A stretch of 64,000 nt of DNA from Oceanobacillus piezotolerans (GCF_003665065.1 NZ_RCHR01000001.1:744001-808000); one strand, 5' to 3'; positions 52,534 to 60,527 are shown, counted from the stretch's first letter. Numbers and translations: made by a program. The notes: generated by a model from the letters alone, not told the origin.

Positions 52534-52549
52534 ATCCCCATTTGGATAT

Positions 52550-52652
52550 GTGTGTTGCCCCCTAATTTCAACATAATACCATAATATTCAAAAATCATTA
52601 TCCAAGAAAGACATTAGATTAGATAACAGCCTTGTTAACCTCTTACACTTTT
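52550..52652 (-). repeat. Dispersed element, type B (empty unit)
   Basis: TGTTGCCCCCTAATTTCAAC box 2, CATAATACCATAATATTC, AGACATTAGATTAGATAACAG core, TTGTTAACCTCTTACACTTTT. Followed after 15 bases by the next element with no gene between. Confidence 0.75.
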
Positions 52653-52667
52653 TTCTTTTTAAAATCT

Positions 52668-52757
52668 TATTTCACTAATCTACCTCGTTAATACAATAAA
52701 TTCTATAAAAAAGGTGGTTAATCCTTCATGGATCAACGCACCCGTCAATGGAGTAAA
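52668..52757 (-). repeat. Dispersed element, type A
   Basis: TTTCACTAATCTACCTCG box 2, ACAATAAATTCTATAAAAAA, GGTTAATCC-TTCAT-GGATCAAC hairpin, GCACCCGTCAATGGAGTAA. Confidence 0.88.
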
Positions 52758-52758
52758 A

Positions 52759-52968
52759 TTAATTTGTTATACACTCGAAATAAGTCATTTCTAAACCTGT
52801 TTTTTCAATAATAGGATGTCCCCCTCTGTTAAAACAATTATTGGCTGCTTCTGTTACTTCTACATAACTAAAATAAAATTGAGAAGCAAAAATAATTGCA
52901 ATTATTATTAATGCGAATATACTCACTATTATTAAACCTTGTATGGGAGTAACTCTATTTCCACTCAT
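52759..52968 (-). CDS. Small single-helix membrane protein
   Basis: 69 aa behind GAGGTGGAAAT. One helix (LIIVSIFALIIIAIIFA) after MSGNRVTPIQG and an outer part with two cysteines (ANNCFNRGGHP, YFECITN) that could form a disulfide. Not recognised. Confidence 0.65.
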   Translation of the reverse strand: MSGNRVTPIQGLIIVSIFALIIIAIIFASQFYFSYVEVTEAANNCFNRGGHPIIEKTGLEMTYFECITN

Positions 52969-53046
52969 ATTTCCACCTCATTTCAAGACTTATATCAATA
53001 ACTAATTCGTTTAAAATACCAAACCCAGTACGAATAATTTCATTTT

Positions 53047-53140
53047 AATTATTGTAACGTACCCTTTAGCTTAATAAAATAGTATTTGTAACATAAAAGT
53101 TAAATTCGGTTACAAAGAAACGCACCAGTCAGTTGAAGAA
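53047..53140 (-). repeat. Dispersed element, variant core
   Basis: TTGTAACGTACCCTTTAGC box 2, hairpin TTTGTAAC / GTTACAAA, box 1 GCACCAGTCAGTTGAAGAAT containing the TGA (53129-53131) of the next gene. Confidence 0.75.
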
Positions 53141-53605
53141 TATATTTTCCAAATAAACAATCCCCATACAAGATACCCATACTGTACAAGGTATTGCTAA
53201 ACTTCTTATGGAATGCAACCAATAGTATTCTTTTTTATTTCTTTGTAGCAATCTATCCGTAATAAAAAACAAAATTGCTACACCTAAACTATAAAAGTGT
53301 AATATTAGGCCGAAAAGGATGTGTAAAATACCTGAGATAATTACTTCAACTTTTCCATTATTAGTTTTACCAGACAGAAATTCTCCTATTTTATCACTAA
53401 TAATAGAGGTAGGTACACCATAGATTAAAATTACTGGAAAACTATACATCAAATAAGCAGGTGTTGCTATAGAAAAAGCAAAAAAATAATCTGTTATTGA
53501 ACTTATATCTCCCCACGGATTTGGAACAGTCAACCCGAGTAAAATAGCAAATAATGTTCCGGATACAGAGGCTGAAATAATTTTTCTCATTAAAACCGTA
53601 TTCAC
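53129..53605 (-). CDS. Multi-pass membrane protein
   Basis: 158 aa from GTG 53605 placed after GGAGGGACTTTA; the open frame extends to 53662 without a site. About five hydrophobic segments; DKIGEFLSGKTNNGKVEV is a cytoplasmic loop. Not recognised. Its stop lies within box 1 of the element. Confidence 0.65.
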   Translation of the reverse strand: MNTVLMRKIISASVSGTLFAILLGLTVPNPWGDISSITDYFFAFSIATPAYLMYSFPVILIYGVPTSIISDKIGEFLSGKTNNGKVEVIISGILHILFGLILHFYSLGVAILFFITDRLLQRNKKEYYWLHSIRSLAIPCTVWVSCMGIVYLENIFFN

Positions 53606-53642
53606 TAAAGTCCCTCCATCTGTCATCTGTAACACAGCCACC

Positions 53643-53825
53643 TTATGTCGTTCTAGACCCATTTATAGATATTGTATTATTGGATGTTCCTTTATCATTT
53701 ACCTGAATGCTTCCAAAGTATAAACTTTCAAATGAGAAGGTAGGTAAAACAACAAAACTAATAGTAAAGGTAAAATTATATAAATGAAAATCTTTTTTAT
53801 TACCGAAAATTTTATTTCTAATCAC
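53643..53825 (-). CDS. Small protein, doubtful
   Basis: 60 aa from GTG without a good ribosome site: a hydrophobic middle (YNFTFTISFVVLPTFSF) and a polar end DKGTSNNTISINGSRTT. The end resembles short spore-surface peptides. Could be a gene or a remnant. Confidence 0.35.
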   Translation of the reverse strand: MIRNKIFGNKKDFHLYNFTFTISFVVLPTFSFESLYFGSIQVNDKGTSNNTISINGSRTT

Positions 53826-53889
53826 CTAACTATTTACAATTATTTCCCTGATACAATAACCATAACATTTATATAAAGTACACTCATAG

Positions 53890-53925
53890 AGATATTTATC
53901 TTTATTCTTGAGCATTAGTTAGTTT
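53890..53925 (-). repeat. Dispersed element fragment (right end)
   Basis: TTCTTGAGCATTAGTTAG and TTTAAATC near the stop of the methyltransferase. Confidence 0.4.
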
Positions 53926-53953
53926 AAATCAATAAAAATAATAATACAGTTGC

Positions 53954-54733
53954 TTACTGCTTAATCTTTTTACAGACATAAATCATTTGATAACTATCAG
54001 CTGATATAGGGGTTTCATCCCAATCTTTATAAACACTTATTATTTCAAAGCCATTTCCATATAAAATACGTTCCATCTCTTTCGGAAAAACGTATCGTAA
54101 ACATATATTTGTTCTCACTTCATCGATTACTTCTTCATTTTTATTTATAAACTTTCTTATTGTTGTGTTGTGCTGAACTTGGGTTAGGGAGTCATATTTA
54201 CTAATTGTGTATACATCAACTTTATTTTGAGTCTCACTATCTACGTAAGTTTTCCAATATTCCTCTGTACTTGGCTGTAATAATTCCTCTGCATTCGGAA
54301 ACCTTGTTCCAAAAATAAAAATCCCTTCAGTTTCTAAATGCTTATTTACAGATATTAATAAACTATCTTGGGCTTCATTTGTAAGGAAATGTTGGAATGA
54401 ATTCCCTACCGAATAAATCAAGTTACTTTTTACATCCAAGTTTTATTTGGTACAATCTTGTTCTATCCACTCTATTTGTAAATCAAGATTAGATGTTTTC
54501 TTTTTCGCTTCATTTAACATTCCTGTATGAAGGTCAACCCCTATCATGTTGTATCCTTTACTTGCTAAAGGAATAGTTGCTCTGCCTGTTCCACAAGCTA
54601 TGTCAATTATTATCCCTTTTGTCTTGGACGCCCATTTCTCTAAGAATTTCACATCTTCTGTATATGTATCATTCTCTTTATCATACAAAATTGGGTTATC
54701 ATATTCTTCAAAGTTATAAAATGTTGATTTCTC
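53954..54733 (-). pseudogene. SAM methyltransferase with an in-frame stop
   Basis: The N-terminal part (54446-54688) has the SAM-binding loop IIDIACGTGRATIPLA and VDLHTGMLNEAKKK. A TAA at 54443-54445 interrupts, but the same frame goes on directly with NLDVKSNLIYSVGNSFQHFL, the catalytic half, to 53954. No ATG precedes STFYNFEEYDNPILY, so the start may be lost as well. Full length would be about 255 aa, a typical class I methyltransferase. Confidence 0.8.
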
Positions 54734-54805
54734 CCCCTTTAATACAATAAGTTCAACAAAAAAGGCGGTAATCCTTCTTGAATTAACGCACCCTTTAGTG
54801 AAAGG
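54729..54805 (-). repeat. Dispersed element, type A
   Basis: TTCTCCCCCTTTAATAC box 2, AATAAGTTCAACAAAAAAGG, CGGTAATCC-TTCTT-GAATTAACG hairpin, CACCCTTTAGTGAAAGGAG. Confidence 0.85.
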
Positions 54806-54882
54806 AGAAAAGTAAAGCTATTCAACAATCGCGCATATTGCATCGCAATCAAATCAAGGTTCTTCAACATATTATTGAATAA

Positions 54883-55713
54883 TTATTCGAATGAAAAATC
54901 ATATCCAACATAGTTAAATACATTTCTGAATCCAATATTCTCTGCAACTGCAACAGAGGGTTTGTTAATTTCCATACAATCCCAATACGGAACCATATTA
55001 TTGTCCAAACAATCTTTAACAAAACTATGAGCTACCCTTTGAGCTAATTTTTTTCCCTGATGAGTCTTTAATGTTTCAATATCTATGCAGTGTACATTTC
55101 CAACCACAAAACCTGAAAAACAAACACTAACAATTTCATTTTCGTAAACAATACAATAACCCATTCCATTATTAAAGAAACTCTCAGGTGAAGGCCAAAA
55201 ATCTAATATTTTTGATTGTAAAAATTCAATGTTTTTTATTGAGTTATCCTTATTTTCATAGAGTGTATTACAGATTTTTATAACCTTATATCCTTGATCA
55301 ATTTCAGGTTCGTTATTACCTTTATAACCATCCTTATGTAAGATATAAACCCTCTGATTCCAACTCCCTAATTTACGATGTTCAAAAACTCTTTCAATAG
55401 TGTTATTCCATTTTTCGTGATTGCCAACTCCTTCAAACCATTTTAGTTGGACTTTTTTTGCTTCCGGTATAATTACATTGTTAATAAACTGGTTTAATCC
55501 ATTATTAAAGTTCTCGTTTTGCTCACTTCCAAAAAATATAAATCCATCATTATTTCCTAACCAAATAAGCCCAGATACAGGGTTATTAATATTATCTACA
55601 AAAATACGGCCCGGATTTTCATTTTCAACAATTGCTTTTGCTTCTAATTGCCCTTGTTCATTTAACAATTTTCTACACTTACTAAATTCAGTTTTATCTA
55701 ACTCGAATATCAT
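54883..55713 (-). CDS. GNAT acetyltransferase (PF12746-like)
   Basis: 276 aa two-part GNAT protein. The N-terminal half (SGLIWLGNNDGFIFFGSEQN, QRVYILHKDG) and the C-terminal GNAT core (IDIETLKTHQGKKLAQRVAH, NKPSVAVAENIGFRNVFNY) match the GNAT_acetyltran group common in bacilli. Start at 55713 (MIFELDKTEF) with GGGGCAGGGATAT upstream. Substrate unknown. Confidence 0.85.
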   Translation of the reverse strand: MIFELDKTEFSKCRKLLNEQGQLEAKAIVENENPGRIFVDNINNPVSGLIWLGNNDGFIFFGSEQNENFNNGLNQFINNVIIPEAKKVQLKWFEGVGNHEKWNNTIERVFEHRKLGSWNQRVYILHKDGYKGNNEPEIDQGYKVIKICNTLYENKDNSIKNIEFLQSKILDFWPSPESFFNNGMGYCIVYENEIVSVCFSGFVVGNVHCIDIETLKTHQGKKLAQRVAHSFVKDCLDNNMVPYWDCMEINKPSVAVAENIGFRNVFNYVGYDFSFE

Positions 55714-55865
55714 ATATATCCCTGCCCCTTCACATTTACAGGATAGATTAACATTCAAATTTATTTCCCTTGAGATTCTAACTTCCCTTTATCCATTTAT
55801 TTCGATATTAAGGCAAACAAAAACCTCTATAATTTGACCCGATTGTTAATAACAAGTGAAACAAC

Positions 55866-55999
55866 ACTCTTCAACTAGACTACCCCATTAGTAAAATATC
55901 TCCATTCTCAATATTAGCATAATATTCCAATAATATTTACAAAAAAAAGACCATCATTTGATGATCGCCCTGTTTAACTCTTGCACCCGTTTGTTTAAG
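55866..55999 (-). repeat. Dispersed element, composite A-left / B-core
   Basis: CTCTTCAACTAGACTACCCC and ATTAGTAAAATATCTCC (A-type left), TATTAGCATAATATTCC, hairpin GACCATCAT / ATGATCG, TTTAACTCTTGCACCC, GTTTGTTTAAG. An upstream CCCGATTGTTAATAAC (55839-55854) is shared with 17.15 kb. Confidence 0.88.
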
Positions 56000-56028
56000 T
56001 ATATTTATTCACAAAATTGTTTTGAGCT

Positions 56029-56250
56029 TTACTTTTTTCTTAACTCGTTTAGTCCGGGAATACGTTTATAAATATCCGATACCTTATGTAAAACCTCTAA
56101 CTTTACTTTATCTCCTCCATTTCCAGTCATAGCAGTATCGACAAATCCATAAATTAATCTTAACAAAGATTTAGCGTCTTCTTCTGTAAGATGGTTAATA
56201 GCATCTATTGTATTCTCAAAGTGGTTAGTATCATTATATTCTTTCAACAT
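56029..56250 (-). CDS. Hypothetical helical protein
   Basis: 73 aa behind AAGGAGGGATT. All-helical (FENTIDAINHLTEEDAKSLL, LEVLHKVSDIYKRI); no cysteines or membrane segments. Not recognised. Confidence 0.65.
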   Translation of the reverse strand: MLKEYNDTNHFENTIDAINHLTEEDAKSLLRLIYGFVDTAMTGNGGDKVKLEVLHKVSDIYKRIPGLNELRKK

Positions 56251-56296
56251 AATCCCTCCTTAATTCTACTTAAACTATCTTATTTCGATAATAAAT

Positions 56297-56342
56297 TGGC
56301 GGAGGCTCCTTGTTCAGTAATTGCACCCGTTAGCACAATAAG
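56297..56342 (-). repeat. Dispersed element, short
   Basis: GGCGGAGGCTCC, TTGTTCAGTAATTGCACCC, GTTAGCACAATAAG. Confidence 0.65.
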
Positions 56343-56348
56343 AATTTG

Positions 56349-56870
56349 TTAATCCGAAAAAGTTTCCCCTTTACTCAAGTCCAAAGTATGATTATTAATT
56401 GTGATGGTATGGTTATTTGTCCATTCGACATCTGCTTTGTGCATATTGTTATCATTATAAATATTTTTCTTAAACCAAAGAGGACCATCTACTATACCTA
56501 ATACACCAATGGAGGTAGCAGCCCCGCCATTTACAGTGTAAAAGTCGATAGTGATTTTAGAATCGGGAGACTGTATAGTCTCAATAGGTTCCCTCGTAAA
56601 TGTATTCACTACTATTGCTAATAAAAGAATTGCTGAAAGAGAAAATGTAACTAAGACCGTCAGCCAACTTCTCCATATCGCCACCCTGCTTCTTTTGTCC
56701 TTAAATCCTACAATCCCCATAACAAAAGCAATAACTGTAAGTAACCATAAAATAGAAACAGGCGGTGACACTGACCAAGTTTGGTTATGAAAAGCATATA
56801 TAGAATGTAATGAAGTCGATAAGAATAATAAACATAAAGAGAATGACCATAAATTATATTTTATTTCCAA
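56349..56870 (-). CDS. DUF5412-like membrane protein
   Basis: 173 aa from TTG behind AAGGGGGAGAATTT. Three hydrophobic segments, then an outer domain: IQSPDSKITIDFYTVNGGAA, KADVEWTNNHTITINNHTLD. Same domain as the 970-1398 gene, here with more membrane helices. Confidence 0.7.
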   Translation of the reverse strand: MEIKYNLWSFSLCLLFLSTSLHSIYAFHNQTWSVSPPVSILWLLTVIAFVMGIVGFKDKRSRVAIWRSWLTVLVTFSLSAILLLAIVVNTFTREPIETIQSPDSKITIDFYTVNGGAATSIGVLGIVDGPLWFKKNIYNDNNMHKADVEWTNNHTITINNHTLDLSKGETFSD

Positions 56871-56876
56871 AAATTC

Positions 56877-56930
56877 TCCCCCTTAGAACACCTCTTATAA
56901 TTATCACCTTGTACCCGATAGTTCAAGTAT
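56877..56930 (-). repeat. Dispersed element, short
   Basis: CCCCCTTAGAACACCTC, ATAATTATCACCTTGTACCC, GATAGTTCAAGTAT. Confidence 0.55.
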
Positions 56931-57009
56931 ATTTTTCACAACCTCTGAGTTTGAAAGATAAAGGTTACCTAAAACGCTTAGTCATCCTTTTATAATATGT
57001 ATCAGATAT

Positions 57010-57504
57010 TTATGACTTAGCATCTTTTAAAATAGATAGTACTTCAATCGTTAACAAGATGAGAGATACACCTACTGAAATAGTTACATTTATAACATCA
57101 TTTAATTTTATTAGTATTCCTATTATGTAGAAAGCTCCTACCCTTGACAACGCTGTAGATAGGACGGCATAGATATTTTTACCCCACAGGTATTCGAAGA
57201 GCGTTTCGAAAATATTATCAATTGTCATCAAATAAATTAGAAAAGAAATGCCAATAACAATTAGTTGATTGGTATTTATATTTAATGAAAAAATTGTATC
57301 AATTATACTAGTTGATCCCATTATTAGAAAAAGAGAAAATGCAAAGACGAATGTGATAATTACTGAAAATAGAATAGCAACGACTATTAAGGTTAATAAG
57401 CTGTCTTTACTTTCCTCTTTTTTGTTTTGATGATTGATGAACCAAAACAATAAGAGAAATGAAAGAATAAAAATTACAGATAAAAATATTAGAATTTTTA
57501 ACAT
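57010..57504 (-). CDS. Multi-pass membrane protein
   Basis: 164 aa, five hydrophobic segments; short polar loops (NHQNKKEESKDS, TIDNIFETLFEYLWGKN). TCGAGGGTTGCT precedes ATG. Not recognised. Confidence 0.65.
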   Translation of the reverse strand: MLKILIFLSVIFILSFLLLFWFINHQNKKEESKDSLLTLIVVAILFSVIITFVFAFSLFLIMGSTSIIDTIFSLNINTNQLIVIGISFLIYLMTIDNIFETLFEYLWGKNIYAVLSTALSRVGAFYIIGILIKLNDVINVTISVGVSLILLTIEVLSILKDAKS

Positions 57505-57649
57505 AGCAACCCTCGATTTTTTTTGTAGTTTTTAGGTTGATACATTGGAAAAGTTATTTATCTACTTATTCTATCAAGAACAATCTTTCAATGCATCCTC
57601 CCTTTAAATAGTAATACGTTTTAACAAACGTTAAGTTTCAAATTATTCG

Positions 57650-57729
57650 TTTAATTAACCCCTATCAATTAAAAAAGATCGCCATATGACGATCTCATTG
57701 TAGTGTTAAAGCACCCGCTACTTTTAGAG
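57650..57729 (-). repeat. Dispersed element, type C
   Basis: TTTAATTAACCCCTATC box 2, hairpin GATCGCCATATGACGATC, TCATTGTAGTGTTAAAGC, ACCCGCTACTTTTAGAG. Confidence 0.82.
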
Positions 57730-57733
57730 AAGA

Positions 57734-57970
57734 TTAACCATTATCAATATCAAATTTCAGCTTATCAATATAATTTTTCCCCTCTAATAGTGAAAGACCT
57801 AAAGTTTCTCTGGCTTTTTTTACTGCTTTTACGTCTTTCCCATCCTTTATTAGCGCACGTAACTCATCATTTATTGGATTTTCAGGGAGTTCTAATTGTT
57901 TACTTAACTGGTCTAAATTATATTGTCTTCCTTTTATTCGACCCTCTAATTTACCCAACCTAACCGACAA
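57734..57970 (-). CDS. bL12 C-terminal-like protein with upstream membrane segment
   Basis: 78 aa from TTG 57970. NDELRALIKDGKDVKAVKKA and RETLGLSLLEGKNYIDKL match the ribosomal protein L7/L12 C-terminal domain, found in several non-ribosomal small proteins. The frame is open upstream to 58015 and encodes a membrane helix (YYLIIISFLLIIYLSVR) just after a perfect GGAGGTG, but without ATG/GTG/TTG at the right place, so the true start may be mutated. Confidence 0.7.
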   Translation of the reverse strand: MSVRLGKLEGRIKGRQYNLDQLSKQLELPENPINDELRALIKDGKDVKAVKKARETLGLSLLEGKNYIDKLKFDIDNG

Positions 57971-58082
57971 ATAAATTATTAAAAGAAAAGATATGATTAT
58001 GAGATAATATTCTAATTAATTACACCTCCAAAAAATAGTTGTTTACTCTACCTACTTACGAATTAGAAAAGTAAAGGTTTCA

Positions 58083-58126
58083 ATGTTCCACTAAACCGAC
58101 CCTTTAATACAATAAGTTAAACAAAC
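58083..58126 (-). repeat. Dispersed element, left half
   Basis: ATGTTCCACTAAACCGACCC box 2, TTTAATACAATAAGTTAAAC; hairpin and box 1 absent. Confidence 0.65.
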
Positions 58127-58240
58127 ATACCCAAATCTTCATTTGTTACAGGAATGCTGCCCAGTTTGTTTTCACTATAACTAGCACTAAATATAATCCA
58201 CCAGAAACCAGTTTTCTCTGTTTTAAGTTGTAGACGATTC
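58117..58240 (-). pseudogene. C-terminal remnant of an unrecognised gene
   Basis: Open frame without start: LQLKTEKTGFWWIIFSASYS then ENKLGSIPVTNEDLGMFV to TAA 58117. Looks like the last strands of an extracytoplasmic protein. Directly abuts the stop of the aminopeptidase gene, with no element between them. Confidence 0.45.
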
Positions 58241-59492
58241 AGAATTGGAAATCCCCATCCTTGATTAGCAGGACTTCTGTTCCACCTTCTTTAATGCCCA
58301 CTACTTTCATATCTTCGGTACCAAAGGTCACATTGACTAACAAAAGTGAAGTATTCAGACCCGCTGCCTTCAACTCTTCCTCAGATTGGCCAATGCCATT
58401 TTGAATATTGGAGGGAGATGCATTTCCGATTCCAATGTGACAGGCCGTATTTTCATCAAATAAGGTATTGTAAAAAAGAGTATCTGCCTGAGCAAGGGGA
58501 GATTTTTTAGAGACCAAGGCAATTTCACCTAGATAATGTGAACCTTCATCTGTTTCGATGAGACTTTGTAACTCTTCTTGTCCCTTCGCGGCATAATATT
58601 CGGTAATCTGTCCATCTTTAAAAATTAGATAAAATTCATCGATAACACTTCCCCCATAGATAAGAGGTTTAGTACCTACCAATTTGCCATTTACCTTATT
58701 TTTATGGGGAGCAGTAAATATTTCTTCCGTAGGGATGTTCGGAAAGAAAGGTATTCCATTTTTATCTATGACACCTCCACCAATAAAGAGATGATTTTTA
58801 GGTAGACCAACTAATAAATCAGTTCCACGGCTATTTTTAAAATGCAGGGATTCAAATTGGCTCCCGTTTAGGATTTTTTTTCGAGACTCGAAGGCTCTAT
58901 TGTGACTCTCCCAATCTTTTATAAGATTTTTTCCATCCGCCCGAGATCCTTTTAAAATTAATCTCCATAATGATTGTAAAGCTTCTTCTTTACTTAGGTT
59001 TGGAAAAACTTTAGTTGCCCATCCAGCGTACGGGACAGCTAGAAGACACCAGCGTACCTCGTGGGATCTAATTTTCGCATAATAATCCCTCAATTTGGTA
59101 CGAGAAGCTTTTTGGAAACGACTTATCCTTTCTGTAGAAACCTCCTTAAAGACATCTAAGTTTTCAGAAATAATATGTATGTATGCAGCACCTGCATTGT
59201 CCCACTCCTTAAAACGGGCAGCCTGCCAATCAGGAAAGTGATCGATGACACTATCTGCTGCATTTAAGTAAAATTCTTTGGTAGACTGTTCATCCGTCCA
59301 ATCGATAAATACATTTGAAGCCCCTGCCTCATAGGCTACCGTTTGGATTAGACGTGCAAACGTAGCATTTTGAATATCACTATGAATAATCAATAATTGA
59401 TTTTTTTGCAGATTCACACCAGCTCGTACAGCAAGTTCTGCATACTTTTTTAACTGTGCTTCAGTTATAAATTCATATATTCCTTTAATCAT
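58239..59492 (-). CDS. M29 family aminopeptidase
   Basis: 417 aa thermophilic-type (AmpS/AmpT, M29) cobalt or zinc aminopeptidase. Typical segments: YAELAVRAGVNLQKNQLLII, NIPTEEIFTAPHKNKVNGKL, GEIALVSKKSPLAQADTLFY, ACHIGIGNASPSNIQNGIG (metal-binding Glu/His residues in these). CAGGGGAGAAATGAA precedes ATG. Confidence 0.92.
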   Translation of the reverse strand: MIKGIYEFITEAQLKKYAELAVRAGVNLQKNQLLIIHSDIQNATFARLIQTVAYEAGASNVFIDWTDEQSTKEFYLNAADSVIDHFPDWQAARFKEWDNAGAAYIHIISENLDVFKEVSTERISRFQKASRTKLRDYYAKIRSHEVRWCLLAVPYAGWATKVFPNLSKEEALQSLWRLILKGSRADGKNLIKDWESHNRAFESRKKILNGSQFESLHFKNSRGTDLLVGLPKNHLFIGGGVIDKNGIPFFPNIPTEEIFTAPHKNKVNGKLVGTKPLIYGGSVIDEFYLIFKDGQITEYYAAKGQEELQSLIETDEGSHYLGEIALVSKKSPLAQADTLFYNTLFDENTACHIGIGNASPSNIQNGIGQSEEELKAAGLNTSLLLVNVTFGTEDMKVVGIKEGGTEVLLIKDGDFQF

Positions 59493-59527
59493 TTCATTTC
59501 TCCCCTGAGTTGTTCTTGTATAATGAC

Positions 59528-59620
59528 CTACTTAAACTATCCTGTCCCTTTTGTACAATAGTTTCAACAAAAAAAGGCGTTAATCCTTCTTGAATTAAAG
59601 CACCCGTTTTTTGAATAAGG
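59528..59620 (-). repeat. Dispersed element, type A
   Basis: TACTTAAACTATCCTGTCCC box 2, TTTGTACAATAGTTTCAAC, GCGTTAATCC-TTCTT-GAATTAAAGC hairpin, ACCCGTTTTTTGAATAAG. Confidence 0.88.
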
Positions 59621-59639
59621 AAAAAATTAGGAGTTATAA

Positions 59640-60185
59640 TTATTCATTAAACCTTCCCATTATTACGGTATTATAATAACTTCCATCCGATAGTAGCTTA
59701 TCTTTTATTAATATTCCTTCTTCTACAAAACCATAGTTTTTATAGAGCAGTATGGCTTTTTCATTTGTTTCGAGTACACTCAAAGTAATTTTCTTTATTT
59801 CGGTTGAATCAGCCCATCTAATTGTTTCCTTTAAGAAGTTTGTTCCAATACCATATCCCCAGAAATCTTTTAAAACACAAACACCAAACTCAACTTTATG
59901 ATACATTCTTTTCAACTGATTGCCTTCACACCTTGAGAAGCCTACAATCCTTCCGTTTACTTCGCAAACTAAAAAAATATTATGGGCACTTTCTGTATCT
60001 TCTTTGATTAGTTTTTTAAAACCCACTTCATCTATGTACGCTTCACCTTTTTCTCTATCCAAATTTTCTGTTTCGCCATCTATCTGCAATCTTATTTCAG
60101 ACAAGTTTTTCGCATCATTCTCTTTGGCTGACCTTATAGTATAACTTAAATTACGAATATAAAATTCTATTGGATTTAACTTCAT
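59640..60185 (-). CDS. GNAT family N-acetyltransferase
   Basis: 181 aa RimI/YhhY-like acetyltransferase: YTIRSAKENDAKNLSEIRLQ, EFGVCVLKDFWGYGIGTNFL (acetyl-CoA loop GYGIG), LSVLETNEKAILLYKNYGF. Start at 60185 behind GGGGGGAGATTA; the longer frame runs into the element. Substrate unknown. Confidence 0.88.
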   Translation of the reverse strand: MKLNPIEFYIRNLSYTIRSAKENDAKNLSEIRLQIDGETENLDREKGEAYIDEVGFKKLIKEDTESAHNIFLVCEVNGRIVGFSRCEGNQLKRMYHKVEFGVCVLKDFWGYGIGTNFLKETIRWADSTEIKKITLSVLETNEKAILLYKNYGFVEEGILIKDKLLSDGSYYNTVIMGRFNE

Positions 60186-60200
60186 TAATCTCCCCCCTTT

Positions 60201-60350
60201 TATTCCACTAAACTTCGCCATTAGCTCAATATCTTTATACCTGAACATAATACCATAATATTCCAAACAAAATATGAATTTTCCAGAAGAAAAAAGGCGA
60301 CCAAATTCTATGATCACGGTTGCTAACTACTGTACCCATATGTTTGAGTG
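60201..60350 (-). repeat. Dispersed element, long type B copy
   Basis: ATTCCACTAAACTTCGCC box 2, ATACCTGAACATAATACC, ATAATATTCC, AAAAAAGGCGACCAAATTC and TATGATCACGG hairpin, TGTACCCATATGTTTGAG. Closely similar to 795-946, 59.4 kb away in direct orientation. Last copy of the array. Confidence 0.82.
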
Positions 60351-60527
60351 CAATCATTCACAATCTTGGTTGGTAAATAAAAAAGGTTGGAGCAGCAACC
60401 TATTTTAAATCGAAAATAATCTATTCTGTCTTCTTATTAAATAAAGTAGTTGCTCTGATGATATACTATTAAAGCTTGACCATTTATTAATCTTACTATA
60501 TCAAGCCCGATCTATTTAAACGTTCAG

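Noticed and set aside
795-60350. CRISPR array
   Set aside because: The repeats are 60-150 bases, imperfect, palindromic and separated by whole genes rather than by short uniform spacers; no cas gene is present.
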